Below are positions 13,272 through 22,996 of a stretch of DNA of 33,801 bases, one piece after another. Numbering within the stretch: position 1 is the stretch's first letter; every line of letters begins with the position of its first letter. Position numbers and translations under genes: made by a program. The stretch covers positions 1-33,801 of the forward strand of contig CANPXN010000030.1 of assembly GCA_947586185.1 (NCBI GenBank). Direction: 5' to 3'. This DNA is from an uncultured Clostridia bacterium (GTDB lineage: Bacteria; Bacillota; Clostridia; Oscillospirales; Ruminococcaceae). The notes beneath the pieces are model-generated. The model ran no database searches. It was not told where the DNA came from and saw nothing but the letters and a program-made list of their open reading frames with translations.

Positions 13272-14477
13272 ATGAATGATAATAAAAAAATTGCTGTAGC
13301 GGGGACGGGCTATGTTGGTCTGTCCATTGCCACTCTCTTAGCTCAGCACCATGAGGTCTGGGCGGTGGATATTATTCCTGAAAAGGTGGCGCTTTTGAAT
13401 AATCGGAAAAGTCCCATCCAGGACGAGTACATCGAGAAGTACTTGACGGAGAAGGACTTAAACCTGACGGCCACCATGGATGCCAGGGCCGCCTATACAG
13501 GAGCGGATTTCATAGTTGTGGCAGCTCCCACGAACTACGACCCCGCCACCAGGTATTTCGATACCTCTGCTGTTGAGAACGTTATCGGCCTTGCCATGGA
13601 GTATGCGCCCCATGCGATCATAGTCATAAAGAGTACCATTCCCGTGGGTTATACCGCCTCCATAAGAGAAAAGACGGGGAGTAAGAATATCATCTTCAGC
13701 CCGGAATTTTTACGCGAGTCCAAGGCTCTCTACGACAACCTCTATCCCTCCCGCATAGTCGTCGGCACCGACCTCAACGACGAGCGCCTCGTCAAGGCGG
13801 CCCATGACTTTGCCGGTCTTCTCTGTGAGGGAGCTATAAAGGAGAATATCGACACCCTGATCATGGGCTTCACCGAGGCGGAGGCCGTGAAGCTCTTTGC
13901 CAATACATATTTGGCCATGCGGGTAGGCTTCTTCAATGAGCTGGACACCTACGCCGAGGTCAACGGATTAGACGCTAAATCCATAGTCAGCGGCGTATGC
14001 TTAGACCCGCGCATCGGCACACATTACAACAATCCCTCCTTTGGCTACGGCGGCTACTGTTTCCCCAAGGACACCAAGCAGATGCTTGCAAACTTTGGTA
14101 ATACACCCCAGCGTCTTATGCAGGCCGTAGTTGAAACCAACGACGTGCGTAAGGAGCATATCGCCGAGGAAGTCATAACCCACTTAAATAAGGTGGATAA
14201 GAAGACCGTGGGAGTTTACCGCCTCGCCATGAAGTCTGGGTCGGACAATTTCCGCGAGAGCGCCATATTGGGTGTTATGGGACTTCTAAAGGCAAAGGGC
14301 ATTGATGTCCTCGTTTATGAACCAACAGTAGAGGACAGCTACATGGGCTATGCCGTGGAGAATGATTTTGAGAAATTCTGCGCCTGTTGCGGACTCATCA
14401 TTGCAAACCGCGTAGATGAGAAGCTGGACGCGGTAAAGGCCAAGGTCTACACGAGAGACATCTTCGGGAGGAACTGA
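13272..14477 (+). CDS. ugd: UDP-glucose 6-dehydrogenase
   Basis: 401 residues, ATG 13272. The NAD-binding GTGYVGLS (11-18) opens the N-terminal Rossmann domain; the middle has SPEFLRE (143-149) and the catalytic cysteine lies in GYGGYCFPKD (C263). A C-terminal UDP-binding domain follows. The length matches the Ugd type of about 390-400 residues. It oxidises UDP-glucose to UDP-glucuronate in two NAD-dependent steps. The next gene, 2 nt away, decarboxylates UDP-glucuronate, so the substrate is well supported by context; GDP-mannose dehydrogenase activity is less likely because of that. Confidence 0.9.
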   Translation: MNDNKKIAVAGTGYVGLSIATLLAQHHEVWAVDIIPEKVALLNNRKSPIQDEYIEKYLTEKDLNLTATMDARAAYTGADFIVVAAPTNYDPATRYFDTSAVENVIGLAMEYAPHAIIVIKSTIPVGYTASIREKTGSKNIIFSPEFLRESKALYDNLYPSRIVVGTDLNDERLVKAAHDFAGLLCEGAIKENIDTLIMGFTEAEAVKLFANTYLAMRVGFFNELDTYAEVNGLDAKSIVSGVCLDPRIGTHYNNPSFGYGGYCFPKDTKQMLANFGNTPQRLMQAVVETNDVRKEHIAEEVITHLNKVDKKTVGVYRLAMKSGSDNFRESAILGVMGLLKAKGIDVLVYEPTVEDSYMGYAVENDFEKFCACCGLIIANRVDEKLDAVKAKVYTRDIFGRN

Positions 14478-14479
14478 GC

Positions 14480-15415
14480 ATGAATATCCTTGTTACCGGT
14501 GGAGCGGGGTTCTTAGGCTCCAATCTTTGCGAGAGACTTGCTAAAAATAGCGAGGATCACATCTACTGTCTGGACAACCTCCAGACTGGCAGGATGGAAA
14601 ACATCGCGGAGCTGATGGACAGGCCGAATTTCACGTTTATACAGCACGACATCGTTGAGCCTATCGACCTTGAGGTCGATGAAATCTACAATGCGGCCTG
14701 CCCGGCCAGCCCTCCGGCGTATCAGGAGGACCCGGTACATACCATGAAGACCAGCGTTTTTGGCATCCTCAATATGCTGGAGCTGGCCAGAAAGAACGAT
14801 GCGAAGCTTCTTCAGTTCTCCACCTCCGAGGTCTATGGCGATGCTCTTCAGCACCCACAAAAGGAGGACTACTGGGGTAACGTGAACCCGGACGGCATTC
14901 GGGCCTGCTATGACGAAGGCAAGCGGGCGGCTGAGACGCTGTGCTTTGATTACCACAGGATGTACGGGACGAAGATCAAAATCATCCGCATCTTCAACAC
15001 CTTCGGGCCGAAGATGAACCCGGCGGATGGGAGAGTCATCAGCAACTTTGTCAATCAGGCGCTGAGAAATGAGGATATCACCGTCTACGGAACCGGCAAG
15101 CAGACTCGGAGCTTTTGCTTTGTGGACGACCTCATCGAGGGCATCGTTCGCATGATGGCCTCCTCCGACGACATCACCGGCCCAGTAAATCTCGGTAATC
15201 CAGAGGAATTTACCATCAACGAGATGGCCGAGCGTGTGAAAACCCACATCGGAAGCAGCTCGAAGATAGTCCATCTCCCTCTGCCCAAGGACGATCCCAA
15301 GCAGAGAAGGCCGGACATCACGAGAGCCGGAGAGCTTTTGGGATGGAAGCCGCAGGTCCCTGTGCGAGAGGGACTGGATAGGGTAATTGAGTATTACAGA
15401 AACTTTATGGCGTAA
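14480..15415 (+). CDS. uxs: UDP-glucuronate decarboxylase (UDP-xylose synthase)
   Basis: 311 residues, ATG 14480 with GGGAGG upstream. GGAGFLGSN binds NAD; the diagnostic UXS blocks are nearly unchanged: CPASPPAYQEDP, then STSEVYGDALQHPQ, YWGNVNPDGIRACYDEGKR (catalytic Tyr/Lys) and RIFNTFGPKM. UXS converts UDP-glucuronate to UDP-xylose with an internal redox cycle. Directly upstream is the dehydrogenase making UDP-glucuronate and directly downstream an epimerase that could act on UDP-xylose. Pentose is therefore a likely component of this polysaccharide. Confidence 0.93.
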   Translation: MNILVTGGAGFLGSNLCERLAKNSEDHIYCLDNLQTGRMENIAELMDRPNFTFIQHDIVEPIDLEVDEIYNAACPASPPAYQEDPVHTMKTSVFGILNMLELARKNDAKLLQFSTSEVYGDALQHPQKEDYWGNVNPDGIRACYDEGKRAAETLCFDYHRMYGTKIKIIRIFNTFGPKMNPADGRVISNFVNQALRNEDITVYGTGKQTRSFCFVDDLIEGIVRMMASSDDITGPVNLGNPEEFTINEMAERVKTHIGSSSKIVHLPLPKDDPKQRRPDITRAGELLGWKPQVPVREGLDRVIEYYRNFMA

Positions 15416-15438
15416 AAACATAACAGAGGCATGATGCA

Positions 15439-16413
15439 ATGGCGATTTTGGTATGCGGGGGCGCGGGGTACATCGGTTCCCATGTAAATAAGGCATTGAA
15501 TCGGCGGGGCTACGAGACAGTCATATTCGATAACCTCGTCTACGGCCACCGGGAGGCGGTGAAGTGGGGGAACTTCGTTCTGGGTGACCTCAAAAACCCC
15601 AACGATATCAACGGCGTATTTGAAAAATATCACATCGAGGCCGTAATGCACTTCGCGGCTTACGCGTATGTGGGGGAGTCGGTAGTTGACCCGGAGAAAT
15701 ACTACTTTAACAACGTGGCCAACACGTTAAATTTGCTCCACGCCATGCGAACCCATGGGTGCAACAAAATAATTTTCTCCTCCACATGTGCTACCTATGG
15801 CGAGCCGGAAAGGGTGCCCATCACGGAGGATATGCCTCAAAAGCCCATCAACCCTTATGGAGCTTCCAAGCTGATGATCGAGAGGATCTTAAACGACTAT
15901 GATGCTGCTTATGGGTTGAAGCATGTGATCCTTCGCTATTTCAACGCAGCGGGGGCTGACCCAGAGGGTGAAATTGGGGAAAACCACAACCCGGAGACAC
16001 ACCTTATACCGCTGGTCCTTGATGCAGCAGCGGGAAAACGGTCGGATATCAAAGTGTTTGGAACGGACTACGACACTCGAGACGGGAGCTGTATCCGGGA
16101 TTACATTCATGTGAACGACTTGGCCGATGCCCACATCCGGGCATTAAGGCATTTGGAACTGGGCGGTGAGAGTGACTATTTCAACTTGGGAAACACCTGC
16201 GGTACGTCGGTATTGGAGGTTATCGACTCTGTAAAACGTGTGACGGGCCGGGACTTTAAAGTAGGCTACGTCCCCCGACGCCCCGGAGACCCGGCAATGC
16301 TGGTTGGAAGTAGTGATAAAGCACGACTTGTTTTAGGGTGGGAACCAAAATTCGCTGATATCGACACCATCGTGAAACATGCGTGGAAGTGGCATGAGAA
16401 GCATTTGGGGTAG
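15439..16413 (+). CDS. UDP-sugar 4-epimerase (second GalE-type; possibly UDP-xylose/UDP-arabinose epimerase)
   Basis: 324 residues, ATG 15439 with AGAGGC upstream. It is a GalE-fold protein with GGAGYIGSH, the catalytic Ser in FSSTCATYG and Tyr/Lys in NPYGASK, and NPETHLIPLV and GTDYDTRDGSCIRDYIHVNDLADAH. It differs clearly from the first epimerase (for example FSSSAST versus FSSTCAT). Bacterial and plant UDP-xylose 4-epimerases belong to this family and are sometimes encoded beside UXS, so conversion of UDP-xylose to UDP-L-arabinose is plausible. UDP-glucose/galactose epimerisation is the default alternative; sequence alone does not decide. Confidence 0.85.
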   Translation: MAILVCGGAGYIGSHVNKALNRRGYETVIFDNLVYGHREAVKWGNFVLGDLKNPNDINGVFEKYHIEAVMHFAAYAYVGESVVDPEKYYFNNVANTLNLLHAMRTHGCNKIIFSSTCATYGEPERVPITEDMPQKPINPYGASKLMIERILNDYDAAYGLKHVILRYFNAAGADPEGEIGENHNPETHLIPLVLDAAAGKRSDIKVFGTDYDTRDGSCIRDYIHVNDLADAHIRALRHLELGGESDYFNLGNTCGTSVLEVIDSVKRVTGRDFKVGYVPRRPGDPAMLVGSSDKARLVLGWEPKFADIDTIVKHAWKWHEKHLG

Positions 16414-16507
16414 TAATTAACTGGAAGATACCAACTCAATTAACGTTACATATATACATTAACTACCGAGATGGGTTATATCGCTTTGAGAATACGGGGC
16501 AACGTTG

Positions 16508-18226
16508 ATGGGCTATATTAAAGAATATATCTTTTGGAAAATAAACACAGTTTTCGATGAGTCGACCCATAATGAACTCTCTGCCCTTGATATAGTCCGC
16601 GACGCCGCCGAAATTGAGGATCGCTTCTATCGTGATTTGGAGTTTGGTACCGGCGGGCTTCGGGGGATCATGGGTGCGGGGACGAACCGCATGAACAAGT
16701 ACACGGTTGGTAAGGCCACGGCGGGGCTGGGCAAATATCTTCTGGACAACTTTGGTGAACGGAATTGCCAGACTCGTGGGGTGGTCATCGGGTATGACAC
16801 GCGGGTGAACAGCCGGGAGTTTGCCAAAATTGCGGCTGATGTGCTAAGTGGCATGGGAATTCGTGCCATACTCCACTCCGACGCAAGGCCGACACCCCAG
16901 CTTAGCTTCTCCGTGAAGTATCTCAATGCCATCGCGGGGATTGTGATTACCGCTAGTCATAACCCCAAGGAGTACAATGGCTACAAGGTCTATGACGAGT
17001 ACGGCTGTCAGCTGACGCCGGACGCCACCACGCAGGTCATTGAGTACGTCAATGGCATGATGGATTATGCGCAAATCCGTTTCACAGGTGATCCCAAGTA
17101 TATAGATACGGGTGATGTGACGGAGATATTTGTAAGCGCGGTCCTCAAACAAAGCCGGATTGCTGACGATTCCGCAAAGGGAACTCTGAAAATCGTATAC
17201 ACACCACTCCACGGGACTGGCCTTGTCCCAGTGACTACGGTGCTTGCCAAAGATGGATTTTCAAATGTGGCGCTTGTGGAGGAGCAGGCCGTACAGGACG
17301 GAAGCTTTCCCACAGTTCGGTCCCCAAACCCGGAGGACCGCAAAGCGCTGGAGCTTGGAATTAATAAGGCAAAAGCGAGTGACGCGGACATAGTGATTGG
17401 CACCGACCCGGACTGCGACAGGATTGGTATCGCGGTAAGGACAGGCACGGGATATGAGCTTCTGACGGGCAACCAAGTCGGTGCTTTGCTGACGGATTTT
17501 ATTTTGAGTCACACAAATCTGAGTGAGTTTTCTCACCCCGCTGTCATCAAGACGGTCGTTACCTCGGAGTTGGGGGCCGAGATTGCCAAAAAGCACGGCA
17601 TGACCGTTTTCTCTACGCTGACAGGCTTCAAATTTATCGGAGAGAAGATTACGCAGTTCGAGCAGGCAAAGCTCGCCGGGGAAATAGAGAGGGACTATGA
17701 TTTCCTCTTTGGCTATGAGGAGTCTTACGGCTATCTCGCCGGTACTCACGCCAGAGACAAGGACGCAGTGGTTTCGTCAATGCTCATATGCGAGATGGCG
17801 GCGGAGCTGAAAAAACAGGGCAAGACGCTCCACGATAAAATAGACGAGCTGTACTGTGAATATGGTTATTACCTTGACGCGCTAGACAGCTTCACCTTAA
17901 AGGGGAAGGACGGTCTTGAGAAGATTTCCTCTATGATGGAGACCCTCCGAGACGGCAACGCCCCGTTTGCAGAGGTCAGGGCCGTGATTGACTATAGCGT
18001 CCCCGTGGAAGCGGAACCGGGGTTTGGTACCCTGCCGACATCAAATGTACTGAAGTACATTCTGGATGACGGCTCCTGGATCGCGATACGGCCATCAGGC
18101 ACGGAGCCGAAGATCAAGATTTATTACAGCGTCAGAGATACGGACCACGCCTCCGCCGAGCAAAAGCTCACCGATATTCGGAATGCAATAAAAACAAAAT
18201 TGGGATTGAGGGGAACGTCTAAATGA
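16508..18226 (+). CDS. Phosphohexomutase (phosphoglucomutase/phosphomannomutase)
   Basis: 572 residues from ATG 16508 (a TTG lies in frame 3 nt earlier). The four-domain alpha-D-phosphohexomutase family is shown by the phosphoserine loop ITASHNPKEYNGYK (about 145), the metal loop GTDPDCDRIGIA, the sugar-specificity loop FGYEESYGYLAG and the phosphate-binding RPSGTEPKIKIYY near the C-terminus. The length matches the PgcA-type long mutases of Firmicutes. It interconverts hexose 6- and 1-phosphates. Lying directly before manC (4-nt overlap) it probably supplies mannose 1-phosphate, though glucose 1-phosphate for UDP-glucose is equally compatible. Confidence 0.9.
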   Translation: MGYIKEYIFWKINTVFDESTHNELSALDIVRDAAEIEDRFYRDLEFGTGGLRGIMGAGTNRMNKYTVGKATAGLGKYLLDNFGERNCQTRGVVIGYDTRVNSREFAKIAADVLSGMGIRAILHSDARPTPQLSFSVKYLNAIAGIVITASHNPKEYNGYKVYDEYGCQLTPDATTQVIEYVNGMMDYAQIRFTGDPKYIDTGDVTEIFVSAVLKQSRIADDSAKGTLKIVYTPLHGTGLVPVTTVLAKDGFSNVALVEEQAVQDGSFPTVRSPNPEDRKALELGINKAKASDADIVIGTDPDCDRIGIAVRTGTGYELLTGNQVGALLTDFILSHTNLSEFSHPAVIKTVVTSELGAEIAKKHGMTVFSTLTGFKFIGEKITQFEQAKLAGEIERDYDFLFGYEESYGYLAGTHARDKDAVVSSMLICEMAAELKKQGKTLHDKIDELYCEYGYYLDALDSFTLKGKDGLEKISSMMETLRDGNAPFAEVRAVIDYSVPVEAEPGFGTLPTSNVLKYILDDGSWIAIRPSGTEPKIKIYYSVRDTDHASAEQKLTDIRNAIKTKLGLRGTSK

Positions 18227-19536
18227 ACATCATTCTGCTCTCCGGGGGAAGCGGCAAGCGTCTGTGGCCCCTCTCTAACGATATTCGCAGTAAGCAGTTC
18301 ATCAAGCTCTTCAAAAACGGTGACGATTACGAATCCATGGTACAGCGGGTATACAGACAAATTACGACGGTAGACCCCAACGCCCACGTCACCATCGCCA
18401 CCAGCAAATCTCAGGCCAGCGTAATTAAAAACCAGCTTGGCGAGAAAGTTTCCATATGCGTGGAGCCTTGCCGCCGTGACACTTTCCCCGCCATAGTCCT
18501 TGCCGCCGCATATCTTCGCGATGAGCTGGGAATAGATGCTGGGGAGGCGGTTGTTGTTTGCCCGGTCGATCCTTACGTGGACAATACATATTACGAAGCT
18601 GTGGATAATCTTCAACTTTTGGCGGAGCAGGGGGGCGCGAATCTCACGCTCATGGGCGTAGAACCCAGCTCCCCCAGCGAGAAATACGGGTATATCATTC
18701 CGAAAAACGGAGAGACTGTCAGTCCTGTTTCTGCGTTTAAGGAGAAGCCAGATGCCGAGACGGCGCAAAAATATATAGGTCAGCACGCCCTTTGGAACGC
18801 CGGAATATTCGCCTTCAAGATAGGCTATCTCTTGAATAAAGCGCACAGTCTCATCGAATTTGAGGATTACAGGGACTTATATAATAAATACGACACTCTG
18901 ACGAAGATTAGCTTTGACTATGCTGTGGTGGAGAAGGAACCGTCCATTCAGGTCCTGCGTTACAGTGGCTCCTGGAAGGACGTAGGGACTTGGAACACCA
19001 TGGCCGAGGTGATGTCGGAGAATACCAAAGGAAACGTCACCCTGGACAGGGCCTGTGAGAACACACAGGTTATCAATGAGCTTGATATACCGATTCTCTG
19101 CATGGGATGTCGGAATATGGTAATCGCCGTCAGTGGTGATGGAATCCTGGTGGCGGACAAAGAGCGTAGCGGTTACATGAAGCCCTATGTGGATCAAATA
19201 AGCACCCAGGTCCACTACGCGGAGAAGTCTTGGGGCATATACAACGTGATTGACGCCCAGCCGGGATCGATGACGGTAAAGGTAACTTTGAGACAAGGAA
19301 ATAGAATGAAATACCATAGCCACGAGCGGCGAGATGAGTCATGGAATGTTGTGTCTGGCTTTGGAAGGGCGATAGTTGACGGAATGGAATATAGTCTCCG
19401 AACTGGTGATGTGATCACCATGGCGGCAGGCTGCAAACATACGCTGATTGCTGACACAGACATGAGTGTTATAGAAGTCCAGACGGGCGAGGAAATCAGC
19501 AAGGCGGACAAAACAGTCTACTCACTGGAAGAGTAA
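18223..19536 (+). CDS. manC: Mannose-1-phosphate guanylyltransferase with C-terminal cupin (type II PMI) domain
   Basis: 437 residues, overlapping the mutase stop (ATGA). The N-terminal nucleotidyltransferase domain has LSGGSGKRLWPLS (5-17), KQF and the FKEKPD and WNAGIF motifs of GDP-mannose pyrophosphorylases. The C-terminal cupin (about 325-430) has MKYHSHERRDESWNVVSGFG, the metal-binding pattern of type II phosphomannose isomerases. It makes GDP-mannose from mannose 1-phosphate. A separate class I isomerase follows 1 nt later, so the cupin activity may be redundant or lost. Confidence 0.9.
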   Translation: MNIILLSGGSGKRLWPLSNDIRSKQFIKLFKNGDDYESMVQRVYRQITTVDPNAHVTIATSKSQASVIKNQLGEKVSICVEPCRRDTFPAIVLAAAYLRDELGIDAGEAVVVCPVDPYVDNTYYEAVDNLQLLAEQGGANLTLMGVEPSSPSEKYGYIIPKNGETVSPVSAFKEKPDAETAQKYIGQHALWNAGIFAFKIGYLLNKAHSLIEFEDYRDLYNKYDTLTKISFDYAVVEKEPSIQVLRYSGSWKDVGTWNTMAEVMSENTKGNVTLDRACENTQVINELDIPILCMGCRNMVIAVSGDGILVADKERSGYMKPYVDQISTQVHYAEKSWGIYNVIDAQPGSMTVKVTLRQGNRMKYHSHERRDESWNVVSGFGRAIVDGMEYSLRTGDVITMAAGCKHTLIADTDMSVIEVQTGEEISKADKTVYSLEE

Positions 19537-19537
19537 T

Positions 19538-20506
19538 ATGGGAGCTTTTTTGTTGGAACCCGTAGGTAAGGATTATATTTGGGGCGGGACGAGGCTGAAA
19601 ACCGAATATGGAAAAAACATTGATATGACGCCTTTGGCGGAAACTTGGGAATGTTCTACGCATTCGGATGGACCGAGCAGGATCGTCAATGGAGAATTTG
19701 CCGGTAGGACGCTTGATGTGGTACTTCGAGAGCACCCAGAATTTCTCGGAAAGCGGGTCAAAAGTGCTGATGGGCTTCCGATACTAATAAAGTTGATCGA
19801 CGCGGCTCAGGACCTTTCAGTACAGGTTCACCCAGATGACGAGTATGCCAGAGAACATGAGGGGCTGAACGGGAAAACTGAGCTGTGGTGTGTCATTGAC
19901 GCACAGCCCGATGCCAGTATTGTGTGCGGCTTTGCTCATCCCGTAACGAGGGAGCTTTTGGGTACGGCGATAGAAACAGGAAACTTCGCCAAACATTTGC
20001 AGCGGGTACCAGTCCACAAGGGCGACGTGTTCTTTATCCCAGCTGGAACGATCCACTCTATTGGCGCTGGGGTCATTATTGCGGAGATACAGGAGAACTC
20101 CAACGTGACCTACCGAGTGTATGACTATGACAGAATTGATAAATACGGTCAAAAGCGTCTGCTTAGCTATGAGAAAGCTCTGGATGTGCTTGATATGCAA
20201 CCAGCCAACCAGGCGCGTCAAAAGCCAAAGCTGATAAAATGCCGCCCCGGTGGGTCTGGGGAAATCCTTTGTCGGTGTCGCTATTTTACTGTGGAACGTA
20301 TCCGGGTGTCCGATGAGTATACTTTTTATATTTCGGATGACTCTTTTCAGGTGCTTCTATGTGAGGAGGGGACCGGGAGCGTTAAGCTTAACAGGGATAC
20401 AGAGGAGCTTGATCTCTCCAAAGGAAAATGCGTTTTTTTGACGGCCAATACGGGTGAATGCCATGTTATCGGAAACAATTCCGTTTTCAGAGTATATTGT
20501 GAGTGA
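19538..20506 (+). CDS. manA: Class I mannose-6-phosphate isomerase
   Basis: 322 residues, ATG 19538, 1 nt after manC. It shows the zinc-metalloenzyme cupin pattern of class I/Firmicutes ManA: WGGTRL (15-20), the metal ligands in VQVHPDDEYA and GKTELW, and HKGDVFFIPAGTIHSIGAGVIIAEIQ with the third His. Length is typical. It interconverts fructose 6-phosphate and mannose 6-phosphate, opening the GDP-mannose route completed by the mutase and ManC. The three genes form a compact mannose block in reverse pathway order. Confidence 0.92.
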   Translation: MGAFLLEPVGKDYIWGGTRLKTEYGKNIDMTPLAETWECSTHSDGPSRIVNGEFAGRTLDVVLREHPEFLGKRVKSADGLPILIKLIDAAQDLSVQVHPDDEYAREHEGLNGKTELWCVIDAQPDASIVCGFAHPVTRELLGTAIETGNFAKHLQRVPVHKGDVFFIPAGTIHSIGAGVIIAEIQENSNVTYRVYDYDRIDKYGQKRLLSYEKALDVLDMQPANQARQKPKLIKCRPGGSGEILCRCRYFTVERIRVSDEYTFYISDDSFQVLLCEEGTGSVKLNRDTEELDLSKGKCVFLTANTGECHVIGNNSVFRVYCE

Positions 20507-20533
20507 AAAATCAGTTGAAATGAGGAATATGAC

Positions 20534-21688
20534 TTGAAAAAAATATTGCAAATCTCAAATTATATATATCCCAAAATAGGCGGAATTGAGCAGGTCACCC
20601 GTGATATCATTGGCGTGTTGAAAAGTGAGCAGATTGAGCAAAAAGTCATTTGCTTCAATGCTGATGCCGGAGATGGAGAATATATTTGTAAAGGGAAGGA
20701 AACTGTTTGTGATATAGTTGACGGTGTGGAGGTGATTCGCTGCGGAAGCTTTGCCAATGTGGCTTCCCAAACACTGTCTGCGGCGTTTCCTCGAGAACTG
20801 AAGAAAATACTCCGCCAGTTTGGCCCCGATATAGTTATTTTCCACTACCCGAATCCATTTCAGTCGACCTTCCTGCTTCCGCTTCTCAAGGCAAGCATAA
20901 AGTTGATCGTCTTTTGGCACTTGGATATAACAAAACAAAAGACCTTGGGGAAGCTATTTCACAGGCAAAATCTTGCGCTTCTTGAACGGGCGGACAAAAT
21001 CGTTGCTACCAGCCCAAATTACATAGATGGTAGCCCTTATTTGAGCCGCTTCAGGGAGAAGGTATCTGTTGTTCCGTGCTGTGTCCAAGCAAAAAAATTT
21101 GAGCTGACCCCACGGCTGGCAGATAAGATTGCCCGGATAAGAGAAAGCTGCAAGGGAAAGACAATCTGCTTCACTGTGGGACGCCATGTGCCGTATAAGG
21201 GACTTACGTATCTGATTGAAGCAAGCAAATATTTGGATCACAGCTTTCAAATTTTTATCGGCGGTCAAGGGCCTTTGACGGAATCGCTCAAGGAAGAAGC
21301 CGGGGCGGATCGGAAAATAACATTTCTTGGACGGTTGTCAGATGAGGATCTTGCGGCGTATTGCCATGCGTGTGATATATTTTGCTTCCCCTCAATAACC
21401 AAGAACGAGGCATTCGGCATAGCGTTGGCGGAGGGCATGTACTGCGGCAAGCCAGCCGTCACCTTTACTATCCCCGGAAGCGGCGTGAACTATGTGAACC
21501 TCAACGGTGTTACCGGCCTTGAGTGCCCGAATGGCGACAGTGAGGCGTATGCCGGTGCACTGAAGAAACTGGCAGGGGACGAGACAGTGCGCAAAGTCTA
21601 TGGGAGTGCCGCAAAAGAGAGAGTCGTAAAAGAATTTACAGCAGAAATGTTCAGGCGGCATATCATAGAGCTACTTGAAATGCAATGA
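20534..21688 (+). CDS. Glycosyltransferase family 4 (GT-B, retaining)
   Basis: 384 residues, TTG start at 20534 with TGAGGAA upstream. The N-terminus has the GT-B glycine loop YPKIGGIEQV (13-22). The C-terminal domain has FTVGRHVPYKG, GGQGPL, and the nucleotide-sugar EX7E element in ITKNEAFGIALAEGMYCGKP. GT4 enzymes often use GDP-mannose or other NDP-sugars with retention; following directly after the GDP-mannose block, mannose is a reasonable guess for the donor. No membrane segment; it likely acts at the cytoplasmic face on the lipid-linked repeat unit. Composition begins to shift towards AT here. Confidence 0.9.
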   Translation: MKKILQISNYIYPKIGGIEQVTRDIIGVLKSEQIEQKVICFNADAGDGEYICKGKETVCDIVDGVEVIRCGSFANVASQTLSAAFPRELKKILRQFGPDIVIFHYPNPFQSTFLLPLLKASIKLIVFWHLDITKQKTLGKLFHRQNLALLERADKIVATSPNYIDGSPYLSRFREKVSVVPCCVQAKKFELTPRLADKIARIRESCKGKTICFTVGRHVPYKGLTYLIEASKYLDHSFQIFIGGQGPLTESLKEEAGADRKITFLGRLSDEDLAAYCHACDIFCFPSITKNEAFGIALAEGMYCGKPAVTFTIPGSGVNYVNLNGVTGLECPNGDSEAYAGALKKLAGDETVRKVYGSAAKERVVKEFTAEMFRRHIIELLEMQ

Positions 21689-21853
21689 TACCACTTGTAG
21701 AAAAAATGGCGATTTGTATCACCGAAATGCATGCCAAACTAAACGCAATAGCCTCATTGATCAGGCGATTATAAAAAGAAGCAAAAGCAAACAATAGTTG
21801 TGGATAATTATTTGATAATGCGGTGCTTTATTCAGACTATGGAGGCTAATAGG

Positions 21854-22957
21854 ATGCTGAAGTACGACTATCTCATCGTTGGTGCTGGCCTATACGGGGC
21901 GGTGTTCGCGCGCCGAATGACTGACGCTGGCAAGCGGTGTCTTATCATTGACCGCAGAAACCACATTGCAGGGAATATCTACACCAAAGAAATCGAGGGC
22001 ATCCAGGTCCACATGTACGGCCCGCACATCTTCCACACCGACGATGAGGAGGTTTGGCGGTATGTACAGCGATTTGCGAAGTTCAACCATTTCCGCTATG
22101 AACCCGTGGCCAACTACAAGGGCGGGCTTTATAACTTGCCTTTCAATATGAACACTTTCCACCAGCTGTGGGGTGTGAACACCCCCGGCGAGGCCGAGAA
22201 GATTTTGGCGGAGCAGCGCCGGGAGGTCTCCGGGGAGCCGGGAAATCTTGAAGAGCAGGCCATCAAGCTCATTGGCCATGATATATACGAAAAGCTCATA
22301 AAGGGCTACACCCAAAAGCAGTGGGGCCGGCCCTGCGACGAGCTTCCGAGCTTTATAATCCGCCGACTGCCGGTACGCCTGCGGTTTGACAACAACTACT
22401 TTAATCACCCGTATCAGGGTATCCCTATTGGTGGCTACACAAAAATGGTGAAGAACATGCTGGAGGGTATCGAGGTGCGGCTGAGCGTTGATTATCTTGC
22501 CAATAAGCCGGAGCTGGATGCTTTGGCGGAGAAGGTGGTCTACACCGGCCCAATCGACGCGTATTTCCAATACAAATACGGACCCCTTGAGTACCGAAGC
22601 CTGAGGTTTGAGACGGAAACACTGGATTGTGACAACTTTCAGGGCGTGGCGGGCATGAACTTCACCGATTCCGAAACGCCGTATACACGCATCGTGGAGC
22701 ACAAGTGGTTTGAGTTTGGCAAGGGCAACGCGGGAAAGACGGTCATCACAAGGGAGTATCCAAAGGAATGGCAGCCGGGGGATGAACCCTACTACCCGGT
22801 GAACGACGAAAAAAACAGCGTCCTTTACGCGAAATACAAGTCCCTCGCCGACGCGGAGATTAATGTCGTCTTCGGCGGACGCTTGGGGGAGTATAAGTAT
22901 TATGACATGGACAAGGTCATAAGAGCAGCGCTGGATGCCGTGAATGATACGCTTTGA
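21854..22957 (+). CDS. glf: UDP-galactopyranose mutase
   Basis: 367 residues from ATG 21854, placed 8 nt after GGAGG at 21841-21845; in-frame starts further upstream (21839, 21800) lack a site. A flavoprotein: FAD-binding VGAGLYGAVFA (8-18), IDRRNHIAGN, then HMYGPHIFHTDD with the conserved His residues, the mobile-loop region KGYTQKQWGRP and GGYTKMV. The length equals the bacterial Glf type. It ring-contracts UDP-galactopyranose to UDP-galactofuranose, so a galactofuranosyl residue is expected in the polymer. The gene is preceded by a 165-nt gap in which I find no clear promoter or terminator. Confidence 0.95.
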   Translation: MLKYDYLIVGAGLYGAVFARRMTDAGKRCLIIDRRNHIAGNIYTKEIEGIQVHMYGPHIFHTDDEEVWRYVQRFAKFNHFRYEPVANYKGGLYNLPFNMNTFHQLWGVNTPGEAEKILAEQRREVSGEPGNLEEQAIKLIGHDIYEKLIKGYTQKQWGRPCDELPSFIIRRLPVRLRFDNNYFNHPYQGIPIGGYTKMVKNMLEGIEVRLSVDYLANKPELDALAEKVVYTGPIDAYFQYKYGPLEYRSLRFETETLDCDNFQGVAGMNFTDSETPYTRIVEHKWFEFGKGNAGKTVITREYPKEWQPGDEPYYPVNDEKNSVLYAKYKSLADAEINVVFGGRLGEYKYYDMDKVIRAALDAVNDTL

Positions 22958-22996
22958 CCGACGACAGTCCAGAAGATGAAAACGGAGGAACGTGCC

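Noticed and set aside
21811-21826. Possible fourth recombinase site before glf (GATAATGCGGTGC)
   Set aside because: Only one half-site resembles the dyad arm (10 of 11); the partner arm and core are missing, so chance in AT-rich DNA is more likely.
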